Notes: generated by a model from the letters alone, not told the origin. A stretch of DNA of 64,000 nt from Hymenobacter sp. BRD128 (GCF_013256625.1 NZ_CP053908.1:1612001-1676000); one strand, 5' to 3'; counted from the first letter of the stretch, positions 25,641 to 35,593 are shown. Numbers and translations are program-made.

Positions 25641-27158
25641 CTAGTACGGAAAAACGGTCAATCCTTTGTCGAGGTGCGGGTTGCGGCGTAGTTGGGTAGC
25701 GGCTGATTGGGCGGCGGGGCGGTCGGCAAAATCGGCGGCTGACAGCCGGTAGTGGCGCGTGCCGGGATAAGGCAGAATAATCTTGGCATTGGCGTGGCCG
25801 GCGTGCAGCAGGTTGCGTCGCCCCTGCTCAGCGTGGGCCATTGACCCGTAGGCGGCTACTACCAGGTAATAACGCCCGGTGCGGCTTTTAATTGCGCTGC
25901 CCGCGTCGAGAGCGGCAGCGGCGGCAGTTGCCGACTTGGCTAATGCTGGTTTGGCCACTGCTAGCGGCTTGGCGGCGACTATTATTGGCTTAGCGGCGGC
26001 TACCGGCTTGGCTGGCAATGCCTTAGCTGCTGTCGGCTTCTTGTTTACGAGCGGGCTTACGGCCGCGGGAGCAGTCGGCACGGCGGCCGGGCGGGGGGCC
26101 GTCATGGCCGCCGCGTAGGAAGTGGTCAGTAAAGGGGCCTGCGTACCGGCCTTACGCATGGCCAGGGGCACGGGCTTGGCGATGTTGCTTTCGTCGGCCA
26201 GGGCAATGGCAGCGGCGGCGGGCACCTTGCGCGCCTTACCACGGGGGCGCCCGGGAGTGGGCGCGGCGCGACGGGCCAGCAGCGCGTCAACCGGGTCGGT
26301 CTGGGCCGGGGCCGTCTGCGGCGGCGCAGGTTTAGCGGCTACTACGGTGGGAATTACTTTTTTCTCGGCGGGCGTGGGAGAGCCGTTCTTGACCGCCTCG
26401 GCTACTGGCTCAATGGGTGAGCTAGTGGACACCATCGGTTCTTCGGCGGGGAGGCTTACCGGCGCCACCGGCGCCGCGAAGCTGGGCTGCGCCAGCGCGG
26501 CCTGCTGCGGGGCGGCCGGGCTAGCGGCCTGCTCCCAGCGGGGCAGGTGGCTTTGCCAGGCCGTAGGCAGCACCGTGGGGTGCAGGTTCAGTAAGTACAA
26601 ACCAGCTACGGCCAGGCCCGCGAGCAGGCCAATGGCTGCGCCGGGCACGGCGCGCCGCAGCCGCACGCCCCGGCCCGCCGCGCGCAGGCGCGGCACCAGC
26701 TGCGCCTGCTGCTCGCGCGCCAGGCGGGCATCGGTCACCGACACGGGGTGCACCGTGAGCTCGGGCAGGCCGAAGGCCGCGGTGAGCAGGTTGTCGGTGC
26801 CGGTGTATTCAAACTGCAAGCCCCGGCCCGCCAGCTGCCGAAACACCCCAATGCCCGGCAGCTCGGCGCGCTGCTGAGTTTGCAGGTCGCGGTGCAGAGT
26901 GGCTACGGCCTGGCGCAGGGCCTCGCGGGCCTCGGCGGCAAGCAGGCCCAGGTGCTGGCGCAGCACATCAACAAGCAGGCCGTCGTTGCGGGTAAGGCCT
27001 TGATTAAAAGCCACCTGGCGGGTGGGCGGACTCAGTACGTGCCGGCCGCCGGGCTGCACCCTGGCCGGCGTGTACTCGGCCACCAGGCCGCCAAAGTCCG
27101 GAATTATCACGCAGTCGTGGTCGCGGAGCAGGGGGCGTAGGTGGTCGGCTAAGTTCAT
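25641..27158 (-). CDS. SPOR-domain protein with N-terminal HU-CCDC81-like domains and one membrane helix
   Basis: 505 aa. The N-terminus MNLADHLRPLLRDHDCVIIPDFGGLVAEY is the bacterial HU-CCDC81 pattern known from Bacteroidota, extending to about residue 150. A membrane helix (AAIGLLAGLAVAGLYLL) follows at about 180, then a long Ala/Pro/Lys-rich periplasmic linker. A C-terminal SPOR domain (RYYLVVAAYGSMAHAEQGRRNL..., HYRLSAADFADRPAAQSAA) binds denuded peptidoglycan. Likely a cell-division or envelope protein that links the cytoplasmic HU-like module to septal wall. Monocistronic appearance. Confidence 0.8.
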   Translation of the reverse strand: MNLADHLRPLLRDHDCVIIPDFGGLVAEYTPARVQPGGRHVLSPPTRQVAFNQGLTRNDGLLVDVLRQHLGLLAAEAREALRQAVATLHRDLQTQQRAELPGIGVFRQLAGRGLQFEYTGTDNLLTAAFGLPELTVHPVSVTDARLAREQQAQLVPRLRAAGRGVRLRRAVPGAAIGLLAGLAVAGLYLLNLHPTVLPTAWQSHLPRWEQAASPAAPQQAALAQPSFAAPVAPVSLPAEEPMVSTSSPIEPVAEAVKNGSPTPAEKKVIPTVVAAKPAPPQTAPAQTDPVDALLARRAAPTPGRPRGKARKVPAAAAIALADESNIAKPVPLAMRKAGTQAPLLTTSYAAAMTAPRPAAVPTAPAAVSPLVNKKPTAAKALPAKPVAAAKPIIVAAKPLAVAKPALAKSATAAAAALDAGSAIKSRTGRYYLVVAAYGSMAHAEQGRRNLLHAGHANAKIILPYPGTRHYRLSAADFADRPAAQSAATQLRRNPHLDKGLTVFPY

Positions 27159-27275
27159 CGGTAAATGGCTGGGCGAACGGGCGGGGAATAGGTTAGGCGG
27201 CTAAAGTTAGGGCCAGCCGCGGTCAGTTTCGTAGCGACAGCCTCCTTTTTATGCGCAACCAGGCTAGCCAGTTGC

Positions 27276-29044
27276 TTAGAATGAGTACGTTACCCCTCCA
27301 ATCACATTTACGCCCTGGCTTTGGTAGTTCAGGTAGCGCTGGTAGTGGCGGTTGGTGAGATTATTCCCGAGGGCAAAGATGCTGAATTTTGGCGTAATGC
27401 GGTAATCGGCCCGCAGGCTCAGGTCGATAACCGAGTTGGTCTGGCGAGGGGTTTCAACGCGCAGTATAGCTCCTGGAACAGGGGGAACCGGCTGAATTGG
27501 AGCGGGGGATAGCTGGCCCCGTAATTGGGCGAGTAATAGTAAAAATTGGCCCCGAGCAGTAGCTTGTCGAATACGTTATAAGTACCATACAGCGTGCCCA
27601 GGAATGCCGGCCGGCCATACGCCTGCATCAACGGCTTGACGCCGTAGTGGTTATAATCAGCCTTGAAGCCCACGCGCACCTTCTCGCTGGCGCTGTAGAG
27701 CGCCTCGGCGTGCACGTTCACCACGTTGATGGTGGTGCTGTCGTACACGAGGTCAAATTTGCTGGTATCGGCCAGCGCGTTGCGGTAGAAGTACAGATTG
27801 CACGAGCGCCCGAAGGTGGCGCGGGCGGCCAGCTCCAGGCCGCTCACCGGCGTCGAGGTAAAGCCGGCGTACACCGTGGGGCCGGCGTGGGTGTCGGCCA
27901 GGGTCTGGCCGGGGGCTAGCCAGGGATTTTCCTGGCTCAGGTTGTAGCGCGTGACGCGCTGAATGGCCCCGCCGAGGCCGGCGTAGAGCTGAAATTTCTC
28001 GGGGACCACGGCGTAGCCCACGCGCACGGCCGGATTAATCATGCCCTTGCCCACGCCATAAAGGGCGTCGCTGGAGTACCCTAGCGTGGCGCCCAGCGTG
28101 AGCGAGAGGCCGGTTTTTCCGGTCAGCTCGTAGGCCGGGGTAGCCTGAAAGAAATTACGGGTGCGCGTGATAAGCGGCTGCTTATCCGAGATAAACGAGC
28201 CCTGTGCATCGAGCGTAAGGCGGCTGGTTTCGCTGAGCGCGTAGCCACCCTTGGCGTTGAGCAGCAGGTTATTCTCGCTCACGCCGTAGTGGTCGCCGAA
28301 GTACTGGTACCCTAGCCCCACCTCGTACTGTAAGGCCGCATCGGTAGCCCGGTTACGGGCGTAGGCGCGCGCCCCGAAGCGGGTGAACGTCTGCTTGATG
28401 GCATCGGCATCGGGCGCATCGATGAGCTTGGTGCGGTCGTAACCGTAGAAATGGTAGGTGTCGCGGGCGAAGTCGAGCGCGCCGCCCAGCGCCGTGGTGC
28501 CCTGGTAGTACTCGCCGGTGGCAGCGGCGCTGGTAAGGCTAGCCCCCGAGTTCTTGCCATCGACCGGGCCGCTGGCCGAGCTATTGTGGCGCACGTCGAG
28601 GCCGTAGCTGTACTGCTCGTTGCGGGTCGAGTGCAGGTGGGCGCGGCCGTAGACCGAGCCGTAATTGCCCAGGCCCAGCTTGAGGTAGTTGCCGGTGAGG
28701 GGCTCCAGCTCTTCCTGGGCCACGGTGAGCACCTGCACCGAGGGGTTGAGGCGGGTGGCGGGCAGCCGGAAATCGGGATAAGTATACGTAACCTGCCGGG
28801 TGGGCTTGGGCGGCGGGGCTAGCCGGATTTTCTCGAAGTTGCGCGTGGCCTCGGGCAGGGTGTTCACCCGGTCCTTCACAATCTCAATCTCGGCGTCCTG
28901 GATGGTACCGCGCGCCCTGCCCCGGCCGGGCTGAGTTTGCGCCTGCGCGCCAAACGCCACGGCTCCGCTCAGGCCGGCGACCAGCAGCCAGGGCCGACCG
29001 GGAGCAGTAGTAAAGCTTGATTTTATCACCTCTAAACGTTTCAT
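27276..29044 (-). CDS. Outer-membrane beta-barrel protein (TonB-receptor-like barrel without plug), one-base frameshift near 3' end
   Basis: From the ATG at 29044 (MKRLEVIKSSF) a signal sequence is followed by a barrel of repeated amphipathic strands. The called frame ends at 27419, but another frame continues with barrel-like sequence (ETPRQTNSVIDLSLRADYRI, FALGNNLTNRHYQRYL) and a proper C-terminus VIGGVTYSF at 27276. The switch lies in C runs at 27481-27508. Total 1,769 nt (27276-29044) plus one base restores a single frame of about 589 aa. No plug domain was seen. Lies 66 bp downstream of the TPR gene, probably cotranscribed. Function unknown. Confidence 0.78.
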
Positions 29045-29110
29045 TAACACAGAATTTATACCAGCGGGCTACTAAGAAAATGAGTTTGGCAATCGCCCGT
29101 CATTTTCCAC

Positions 29111-32100
29111 TTACTTCACCGGTTTGCGAACGGGTGCTTTGGGGGGAGCGGGCGTCGTGGCCGGGGCCTTGGCCGGGCTAGCCTTGGCGGGCGCGGCAGG
29201 CTTAGCCGGGGCCGTTTTGGCGGGCTCCTCGGCGGCCGGGGCGGGCGCGTCGTCGCTGGCGGGCAGGGCCTTGAGGCGCTGGCGGGCGCCTTCGATTACC
29301 TCGGCTACCGGGAATTTATTATCGATAACCGAGTTGAGGGTGGCGCGGGCCTGGAAGATGTCGCGCTGAGCCGTGTACACATCAGCGAGCAGCAAAAAGG
29401 CGCGGCCCTGCCACAGCTCGTAGGCGCTGTAGTTGGAGTTCACTTTGAAGGCCTCGGTGATGGCCTCGTCGTATTTCTTCTGCTTGAAGAGCACCTCGGC
29501 CAGGGTGTACTGGGCCTCGGCGCCGGTGGCGTCGCTGGGTGCGGCGGCCACGGTGGCGGCCAGCTCGGTGGTCGCCTGGTCGAGGTTGCCGAGCTTGAAA
29601 TCGGCCTTACCCTGGTAGAGCAGGGCGGTATTGGTGGCGTTGGCAGTGGCGCCGGCCAGCCCCAGCAGGTCGGTGGCGGTGCTGCGGGCTTTGGCGTAAT
29701 CGCCGCCGTCGTAATAGGCCTTGAGCAGCCCGAGCGTGGCGGTGGCCACCTCGCGGCGGTTGCTGGAAGCCGTGCGCAGGCGCTCGTAGTACTTGATGGC
29801 CTCGGGGTAGTTCTTATTCTCTAGCTCCAGGTCGGCCACGCGGCCCACGGCGCGGTTCACAAACTCGCTCTTGTTTTCGGTCACCACGGCTTTGAGCAGC
29901 GGCAGCGCCTTGACTTTTTCGCCCGTGCGCAGGTACGAGTCGGCCAGAATAAAGCGGGCGTCGGGGGCCAGCGCGTTATCGGGGTACTGCTGCAAATAGG
30001 CCTGCACGCGGGGCAGCGCCTGAGCATATTTTTCGGCCAGATACAGTGACTTGGCGGCCTCAAACTCGACGCTTTCGGTGGCTTTGCTGGTGGGGTTTTG
30101 GGCCTTGAAGCTAGCCAGGGCCTGGTCAAACTCCTCGGTGCGGCCCAGGGCCGTGAGGCTTTCCTGCAAGCTGTAGAGGGCCTGCTGGGCGGCGCTGCTG
30201 CGCGGGTAGTCGGCCAATACTTTCTGGAAGTCGGCCACGGCCTTGTCCTGCTGCTCGAGGTTGGCGTAGGCCACGCCCCGGCGCTGGTAGGCATCGGGCA
30301 GCAGGGCCGAGGTAGGCCGGTTCTGAATGAGGCGGGTGAAGCCCTCGGCGGCGGGACCGTAGTCGCCGGCCTGAAAATCGAGCTGCGCCTGCTGAAACAC
30401 GGCTTGCTCGGCGTAGCGCGAGTCGGGGTTGCTCTTGAGCAGCGCGGCCAGGGTCTGGCTAGCCTCGTCTTTGCGGCCGAGCAGGCCCAGGGTTACGCCT
30501 TTCTGGTAGTAGGCGTAGTCCTTGTCGGGCGCATTGGCCTGAATAACCTTGTCGTACAAATCGAGCGCCTGCTGGTAGCTTTTGGCCACGTAGTAGGTAT
30601 CGGCCAGGCGCAGGGTGGCGTCGGAGTAGTTGGGGTCGGTGGGCTTGGCCGCCGGGTCATTCAAAAAAGCCTGAAATTGGGGCCGGGCCTTGTCGTACTG
30701 CTTGGTGTTGTAGTAGGCATACCCTAGCCCGTAGCGGGCCAACTGCACGTACTGGGTTTCCTCGTCGCTCACGCCACCCTGGCGGGCCGAGCGGGCGGCG
30801 GCGGCGTAGGCCGCGATGGCCTCGGGGTACTGCTGGCCTACCGAGTAGATTTCGCCGCGCAGCACCTGGGCGGCGGCGCGCAGCGCATCGTCCTGCGGGT
30901 ACTTCAGGCTCTTATCCAGTAAAGGCAGCGCCTCGCTGTATTTGCCATCGTTATATAACGTAGCGGCCTGCGCATACGCAATGCGCTGGTACGTGCCGTT
31001 GAGGGTAGCGCCCCGGTCCTCCCCCAGCCCTTCGAGGTAGCTCAGGGCCTCGGCATAGTCGGTGCTGGAGAGGAAGCCATCGCTGAGTAGCTGGTCGACC
31101 ACGGGCTGACTTTTCGAGCGCGGATACTTGCGGCGGAAGTCGCGCAGGGCCGCGATTACCTCGGGCAGATTACCCAGCTCGTACTGCACCTGGGCGTACT
31201 TAAGCGTGGCGTTTTCCGACAGGTTCTTTTGCAGCGTACTCTGGCGGGCGGCGTCGAAGGCAGCCAGGGCGGCCGTTTTCTGCCCGGCCTGCAAATAGCT
31301 TAGACCCAAATGGTAGGCCGCATTCTGCCCCAGCGAGTCGCGGCGGCTAGCCACGTTCTTGAGGTTGGCGATGGCGTGCGGGTAGTCGCCTTCCTTGTAG
31401 TTGGCAAAGCCGATTTTGTATTGCAGGCCAGGGTCGATTTTGCCCTTGTGGGCGGCGGCATACTGGTCGAAATACTGGCCGGCCGGCTTGTAGTCCTGCT
31501 TCTGGTAGTACGCATCGCCCACGAGCAGCTGAATCTCGTCGGCGCTGGTGGGCGGCGGCGTTTGCGCCAGGGCCTTGGTGGCGTAGGCAATGAGGCCGTC
31601 GTAGTTGCCCTCGCGGTAGTAAATCTGGGTCATCACGGCCGGCACCACGCCGCGGTAGGCGTCGTTTTCGGCGGCCACGAGCAGGTCTTTGCGCGCCCCG
31701 GCGTAGTCGCCGGCCCGGAAGGCCAGGTAGCCAGCGTAGTACGAGCTGGCGTAGCGATACTGGCTAGCCTCCAACTTGTTGCGGTCGAACAGAATGCGCG
31801 CCTGGTCGTATTCCTTGAGCTGAAAATGACTATAGCCCAGCTTAAAATCAGACTCGGCCCGCTGGCTAGCACTGAGGTTAGCGGGGGCTACTTTCTGAAA
31901 GTAGGTGCTGGCCTGGGCGTAGTTCTGCTGGTCGTAGTAAAACTTGGCAAGCTCGAAGTAGGCCACGGCGGCGCGCGGGTGGGCCGGGTGCTGGCGGGCA
32001 AAGTCGAGGATGAGGCCCTCGGCATCGGGGTGCAGCAGGTAGAGGCCGCTCACGGCGTAGTAGTACTCGGCATCGGCCAGGCGCTCCTGGCGGCCGCTGG

Positions 32101-32332
32101 CGGCGGCGGGCCCGCTCTGCTCGCCGACGCGGGCGGGCGCCTGCTGCATGTACTGCTGCATGGCCTGCTGGGCGGCGCCGTACTGCTGCTTGTCGAACAG
32201 GTCGAGCCCCTCCTGGTAGTAGCGGTCGGCGGTGGTATTGGCCTGGGTAAGCTGGGCGTGGGCTAGCTGGGGCTCGGCCGCGACGGCGCCCAGCAGGACG
32301 GCGGCCAGCGTGAGCCGGGGGGGTAGCTTCAT
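29111..32332 (-). CDS. Large tetratricopeptide-repeat protein, exported
   Basis: 1,073 aa from the ATG at 32332 (MKLPPRLTLAAVLLG...LAHAQ, a signal peptide). Nearly the whole length is TPR-type helical repeats, with recurrent A-x-x-x-Y-x-x-G/A-x-x-x-x-x-L and P-x-A patterns such as YYDQQNYAQAS and YYNTKQYDKA. It ends in a Pro/Ala/Lys tail. Such periplasmic or outer-membrane-associated TPR proteins scaffold complexes; no enzymatic domain is seen. A TACTTTTG promoter box lies at 32393-32400. It precedes the beta-barrel gene on the same strand, which suggests a joint envelope role. Confidence 0.85.
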   Translation of the reverse strand: MKLPPRLTLAAVLLGAVAAEPQLAHAQLTQANTTADRYYQEGLDLFDKQQYGAAQQAMQQYMQQAPARVGEQSGPAAASGRQERLADAEYYYAVSGLYLLHPDAEGLILDFARQHPAHPRAAVAYFELAKFYYDQQNYAQASTYFQKVAPANLSASQRAESDFKLGYSHFQLKEYDQARILFDRNKLEASQYRYASSYYAGYLAFRAGDYAGARKDLLVAAENDAYRGVVPAVMTQIYYREGNYDGLIAYATKALAQTPPPTSADEIQLLVGDAYYQKQDYKPAGQYFDQYAAAHKGKIDPGLQYKIGFANYKEGDYPHAIANLKNVASRRDSLGQNAAYHLGLSYLQAGQKTAALAAFDAARQSTLQKNLSENATLKYAQVQYELGNLPEVIAALRDFRRKYPRSKSQPVVDQLLSDGFLSSTDYAEALSYLEGLGEDRGATLNGTYQRIAYAQAATLYNDGKYSEALPLLDKSLKYPQDDALRAAAQVLRGEIYSVGQQYPEAIAAYAAAARSARQGGVSDEETQYVQLARYGLGYAYYNTKQYDKARPQFQAFLNDPAAKPTDPNYSDATLRLADTYYVAKSYQQALDLYDKVIQANAPDKDYAYYQKGVTLGLLGRKDEASQTLAALLKSNPDSRYAEQAVFQQAQLDFQAGDYGPAAEGFTRLIQNRPTSALLPDAYQRRGVAYANLEQQDKAVADFQKVLADYPRSSAAQQALYSLQESLTALGRTEEFDQALASFKAQNPTSKATESVEFEAAKSLYLAEKYAQALPRVQAYLQQYPDNALAPDARFILADSYLRTGEKVKALPLLKAVVTENKSEFVNRAVGRVADLELENKNYPEAIKYYERLRTASSNRREVATATLGLLKAYYDGGDYAKARSTATDLLGLAGATANATNTALLYQGKADFKLGNLDQATTELAATVAAAPSDATGAEAQYTLAEVLFKQKKYDEAITEAFKVNSNYSAYELWQGRAFLLLADVYTAQRDIFQARATLNSVIDNKFPVAEVIEGARQRLKALPASDDAPAPAAEEPAKTAPAKPAAPAKASPAKAPATTPAPPKAPVRKPVK

Positions 32333-32392
32333 GTGGAGGGCAGCGGTTCGGTGGGGCGGGCGGGGCAAAACGGAGTCCTGCTCGCGAACGGT

Positions 32393-32400
32393 CAAAAGTA
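32393..32400 (-). promoter_or_regulatory. TPR gene -7 promoter box
   Basis: TACTTTTG on the minus strand, about 60 nt upstream of the chosen ATG (32332), inside the longer ORF. Confidence 0.45.
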
Positions 32401-32581
32401 GCGAAAAAACGCGGGCTGGGGCATTTGCGCGCCCCAGTAGATGGGGAAAACGCCGCCGGGCGCTGGTTTGGTACGCGCACCCCGGCGGCTACCGGCCCCG
32501 CTGGCGGGCGGCGGTCGCCTGCTTAGCTTCGCGGCGGCAAGGCAGCCAGTTCGTTGCCCCCTACTTCGCAGGCCCCTAAAA

Positions 32582-32968
32582 ATGGATTTCAAGCTGGAGC
32601 TCATTCCCGTGCCGGTAACGGATATTGACCGCGCCAAGCAGTTCTACCAGAACCAGGTCGGCTTTCGGCTCGACCACGACGTGCAGCCTAGCCCCGGCGT
32701 GCGGGTGGTGCAGCTCACGCCGCCGGGCTCGGGCTGCTCCATTGTGCTGGCCCAGGGGCTGGCGGGCCTGGCCATGCCCGCCGGCTCGCTACGCGGCCTG
32801 CACCTGGTGGTAGCGGCTATTGGGCTAGCCCGGGCCGAACTGGCGGGCCGGGGCGTGGCGGTGGGCCCGGTGCAAGACATGGGCGGCGTAAAGTACGCCG
32901 CGTTCCAGGACCCGGAAGGCAATGCCTGGGTGCTGCAAGAGCTACTGCGCCGCCCGGCTGCCGGCTAA
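32582..32968 (+). CDS. VOC-family (glyoxalase-like) protein
   Basis: 128 aa from the ATG at 32582 (MDFKLELIPVPVTDIDRAKQ). The pattern V-T-D-I-D-R-A-K-x-F-Y, G-F-R-L-D, then FQDPEGNAWVLQE near the C-terminus with the metal-binding Glu region is typical of VOC enzymes. The ORF is open upstream to 32441 but without family similarity. No neighbour points to a substrate. Divergent from the TPR gene. Confidence 0.85.
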   Translation: MDFKLELIPVPVTDIDRAKQFYQNQVGFRLDHDVQPSPGVRVVQLTPPGSGCSIVLAQGLAGLAMPAGSLRGLHLVVAAIGLARAELAGRGVAVGPVQDMGGVKYAAFQDPEGNAWVLQELLRRPAAG

Positions 32969-33013
32969 GTGCCGCGGGCGGGCAGCGTACCTTGCCCCGT
33001 CATTCGTTAGGTA

Positions 33014-33991
33014 ATGCCCATTTCCAGCTCACCCGCTATCCGCGTGTCGCACCTCACCAAGCGCTTCGGGGCGCAGCTGGTAGTCGATGACCTATCGTTT
33101 GACGTCGCCCAGGGCGAAACGCTGGTGCTGCTCGGCCCCAGCGGCTGCGGCAAAACCACGCTGCTCAAAACCCTCAACCGCCTCATCGAGCCCGATGGCG
33201 GCACTATTGAGCTCAACGGCTCCGACGTGCGGCGGCAGGCGCCCGAGGCGCTGCGGCGCGGCATCGGCTACGTCATTCAGCAGGTGGGCCTGCTGCCGCA
33301 CTACACGGTGGCCCAAAATGTAGCCGTGGTGCCCGGCCTGCTGGGCCGCCCGGCGGCCGAAACCACCGCCCGCACCACCGAGCTACTCGAGCGCCTGCAC
33401 CTGCCGGCCGCCCGCTTTGCGGCCATGCTGCCGGCCCAGCTTTCGGGCGGGCAGGCCCAGCGCGTGGGGCTGGCCCGCGCCCTGGCCGCCGACCCGCCCG
33501 TCATTTTGCTCGACGAGCCCTTCGGCGCCCTCGACCCGATAACCCGCGCCGCCGTGCGCCGCGACTTTCGCGAGCTCGACGAGCTGCGCCGCAAAACGGT
33601 GGTGCTCGTGACCCACGACGTGCAGGAGGCCTTTGAGCTGGCCGACCGCATCCTGCTGCTCAATAATGGGCAGATTCAGCAGCTGGGCCCGCCGCGCGAG
33701 CTGCTGCGCCGGCCGGCCAACGACTTCGTGCGCAGCTTCTTCCGGGCCGAGCGGCTGGCGCTGGAAATGCGGGTGACGACCCTAGCCGAGGTGCTGCCTT
33801 TTTTAGACTTAGACCGAGCAGGGCTAGCCCCGCCCGCCCAGGCACCTACCCTGCCCCTCACGGCCAGCGTGCAAGAGGCAATGGCCTTGCTCAACGAAAG
33901 CGGCGCGCCCGCCTTGCGCCTGGCCGATGCGCCCGCCACGGTCATTGCGTTGGGGCCGTTGCTGGCCGCTTTTGGCCAAACCCTGGGCTAG
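33014..33991 (+). CDS. Osmoprotectant-type ABC transporter ATP-binding protein
   Basis: 325 aa. Walker A GPSGCGKTT, Q-loop YVIQQVGLLP, signature LSGGQAQRVGLARAL, Walker B VILLDEPFGALD and H-loop VTHD are complete. Residues about 240-325 form a C-terminal extension where OpuCA/ProV proteins carry CBS domains; here it is short and divergent. The partner permease/binding protein lies at 35,651, beyond two unrelated genes, so the transporter genes are not contiguous. Predicted import of glycine betaine/choline-type compounds. Confidence 0.85.
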   Translation: MPISSSPAIRVSHLTKRFGAQLVVDDLSFDVAQGETLVLLGPSGCGKTTLLKTLNRLIEPDGGTIELNGSDVRRQAPEALRRGIGYVIQQVGLLPHYTVAQNVAVVPGLLGRPAAETTARTTELLERLHLPAARFAAMLPAQLSGGQAQRVGLARALAADPPVILLDEPFGALDPITRAAVRRDFRELDELRRKTVVLVTHDVQEAFELADRILLLNNGQIQQLGPPRELLRRPANDFVRSFFRAERLALEMRVTTLAEVLPFLDLDRAGLAPPAQAPTLPLTASVQEAMALLNESGAPALRLADAPATVIALGPLLAAFGQTLG

Positions 33992-34001
33992 CGAGCCGGA
34001 G

Positions 34002-34703
34002 CTAGGCTAAGTAAGCCAGCACGTCAGCTAGGGTATCGACCCGCCCGAAATCGAGGCCTACAAGCTGCTCGGCGGGCACTTCTTCGTGCACCCAGGTAGT
34101 GTGGTAGGGCACGTGAATGGCCTGGCCGCCCAGCGCCAGCACCGGTAGAATATCAGACTTGAGCGAGTTGCCAATCATCAGAAAGGCGGCGGGGTCCACG
34201 CCGTGGCGGGCCAGCACGCGCCGGTAAGTGGGCACGTCCTTCTCGCTCACAATCTCGACGTAGTCGAAAAAATCGCCCAGGCCCGAGCGCGCCAGCTTGC
34301 TTTCCTGGTCAAAAAGGTCGCCCTTGGTGAGCACCATCAGGCGGCGGCCGCGCCGCTTCAGCTCGCTCAGCACCTCGACCACGCCGGGCAGGGGCTCGAT
34401 GGGAAAGTCGAGCAGACGCTTGCCCAGGTCGAGCAGCTGCTGAATTTCGCGGCCCGTCACGGCGCCGCCGGTGAGCTGAATGGCGGTTTCCGTCATGGTC
34501 AGCATCAAGGACTTGGCGCCGTAGCCATACAGATGCATGTGGTGGCGCTGCACCTGGTAGAGGTGGCGGCCGATAGTATCCGCATCGCCGCAGTGCGCCA
34601 GGATGGCGCACATTTCGCGCTCCACGTGGTCGAAGTGCGGCTGGTTGGGCCACAGCGTATCGTCGGCGTCGAAGGCAAGGAGCTGGGGCGGGCGCTGGAG
34701 CAT
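34002..34703 (-). CDS. HAD-family hydrolase
   Basis: 233 aa from the ATG at 34703 (MLQRPPQLLAFDADDTLW). Motif I FDADDTLW supplies the nucleophile Asp, LTKGD fits motif II, a Lys lies in the SEKD region, and FLMIGNSLKSDI fits motif IV. A substantial helical cap is present. Substrate unknown; likely a phosphatase of small phosphorylated metabolites. Promoter box TACTTTTG at 34745-34752. Convergent with the ABC ATPase gene (10 bp apart). Confidence 0.85.
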   Translation of the reverse strand: MLQRPPQLLAFDADDTLWPNQPHFDHVEREMCAILAHCGDADTIGRHLYQVQRHHMHLYGYGAKSLMLTMTETAIQLTGGAVTGREIQQLLDLGKRLLDFPIEPLPGVVEVLSELKRRGRRLMVLTKGDLFDQESKLARSGLGDFFDYVEIVSEKDVPTYRRVLARHGVDPAAFLMIGNSLKSDILPVLALGGQAIHVPYHTTWVHEEVPAEQLVGLDFGRVDTLADVLAYLA

Positions 34704-34744
34704 GGCTAGGGTAAAACGGGCGGTCAGTAGGCGGCCGCTCGCCC

Positions 34745-34752
34745 CAAAAGTA
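34745..34752 (-). promoter_or_regulatory. HAD gene -7 promoter box
   Basis: TACTTTTG on the minus strand, about 42 nt upstream of the HAD ATG (34703), in the 64-bp gap between divergent starts. Confidence 0.45.
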
Positions 34753-34767
34753 CCGAACTTGCCGCCC

Positions 34768-35400
34768 ATGCGCCATTTAGTTGACCTGGCCACCTGGCCC
34801 CGCCGCGAGCATTTCGAGTTTTTCTCCGCCTTCGAAGAGCCCTTTTTTGGGCTGGTTTCGGAAATTGACTGCACCCCGGCCCGCGATGAGGCGCGGCGGC
34901 TAGGGGTGCCGTTTTTCCTCTACTACCTCTACCACGCCGTGCAGGCGGCCAATGCAGTGGAAGCCTTGCGCCAGCGCATCGAGCAGGGGCAGGTGTATAC
35001 CTACGACCGGGTGCACGCCTCGGCCACCATCGGGCGGCCCGACCACACGTTCAGCTTCTCGTTTATCGAGCAGCAGGCTAGCCTGGCCGACTTTGTGGCC
35101 GGCGCGCAGGCCGAAATCGCGGCCATCCGGGCCACCAGCGGCCTGGGCCTGAGCGAGCGCACTGCCCGGCCCGATGTGCTACACTGTTCGGCCCTGCCGT
35201 GGGTGCGCTTCACGGGCCTGACGCACGCCCGCAGCTTCCGCCACCCCGACAGTGCTCCCAAAATTTCCTTCGGCCAGGTGTTCCCCGCCGGCGGCGCCCA
35301 GCGCATGGCCGTGGCCGTAAACGTGCACCACGCCCTGGCCGACGGCTACCACGTGGGCCAGTTTCTGGATGGGTTTCAGCAGCGGCTAAGCGGCGGGTAA
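34768..35400 (+). CDS. Chloramphenicol acetyltransferase-like protein
   Basis: 210 aa from the ATG at 34768 (MRHLVDLATWPRREHFEFF). The start W-x-R-x-x-H-F-x-F-F, the tract FFLYYLYHAVQAANAV and the C-terminal VHHALADGYHVGQF (catalytic HHxxxDG) are the CAT family pattern. Many Bacteroidota carry such chromosomal CAT homologues with no proven resistance role. It sits between the two halves of the ABC transporter. The longer ORF from 34603 overlaps the HAD gene and is rejected. Confidence 0.85.
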   Translation: MRHLVDLATWPRREHFEFFSAFEEPFFGLVSEIDCTPARDEARRLGVPFFLYYLYHAVQAANAVEALRQRIEQGQVYTYDRVHASATIGRPDHTFSFSFIEQQASLADFVAGAQAEIAAIRATSGLGLSERTARPDVLHCSALPWVRFTGLTHARSFRHPDSAPKISFGQVFPAGGAQRMAVAVNVHHALADGYHVGQFLDGFQQRLSGG

Positions 35401-35484
35401 TGCCAAAAAACAGCTGCGTTGCGAGCCCAGCAACGCGCCGCACCTACGGCAACTTCTTCTAAAGCAAGCACTAGCATTCGCTGG

Positions 35485-35593
35485 CATGCGGAGCGTAGTG
35501 CAGTCGAAGCATCCTGGCAAGCATCCTGACTGGGCACGCGTGAGCCGCTCAACGAAGCGCCCAAGATGCTTCGACTGCGCTGCGCTCGGCATG
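35485..35593. repeat. REP/MITE-like palindromic element 4
   Basis: Left arm 35485-35513 (CATGCGGAGCGTAGTGCAGTC...) and right arm 35565-35593 pair with three mismatches over 29 nt. The TCGAAGCATC core is shared with the other elements. It fills most of the 250-bp gap before the permease gene. Confidence 0.75.

Noticed and set aside
34768-35400. CAT-like gene as an antibiotic-resistance determinant
   Set aside because: Family membership alone does not show resistance; chromosomal CAT-like genes are common in this phylum and no resistance context is present.
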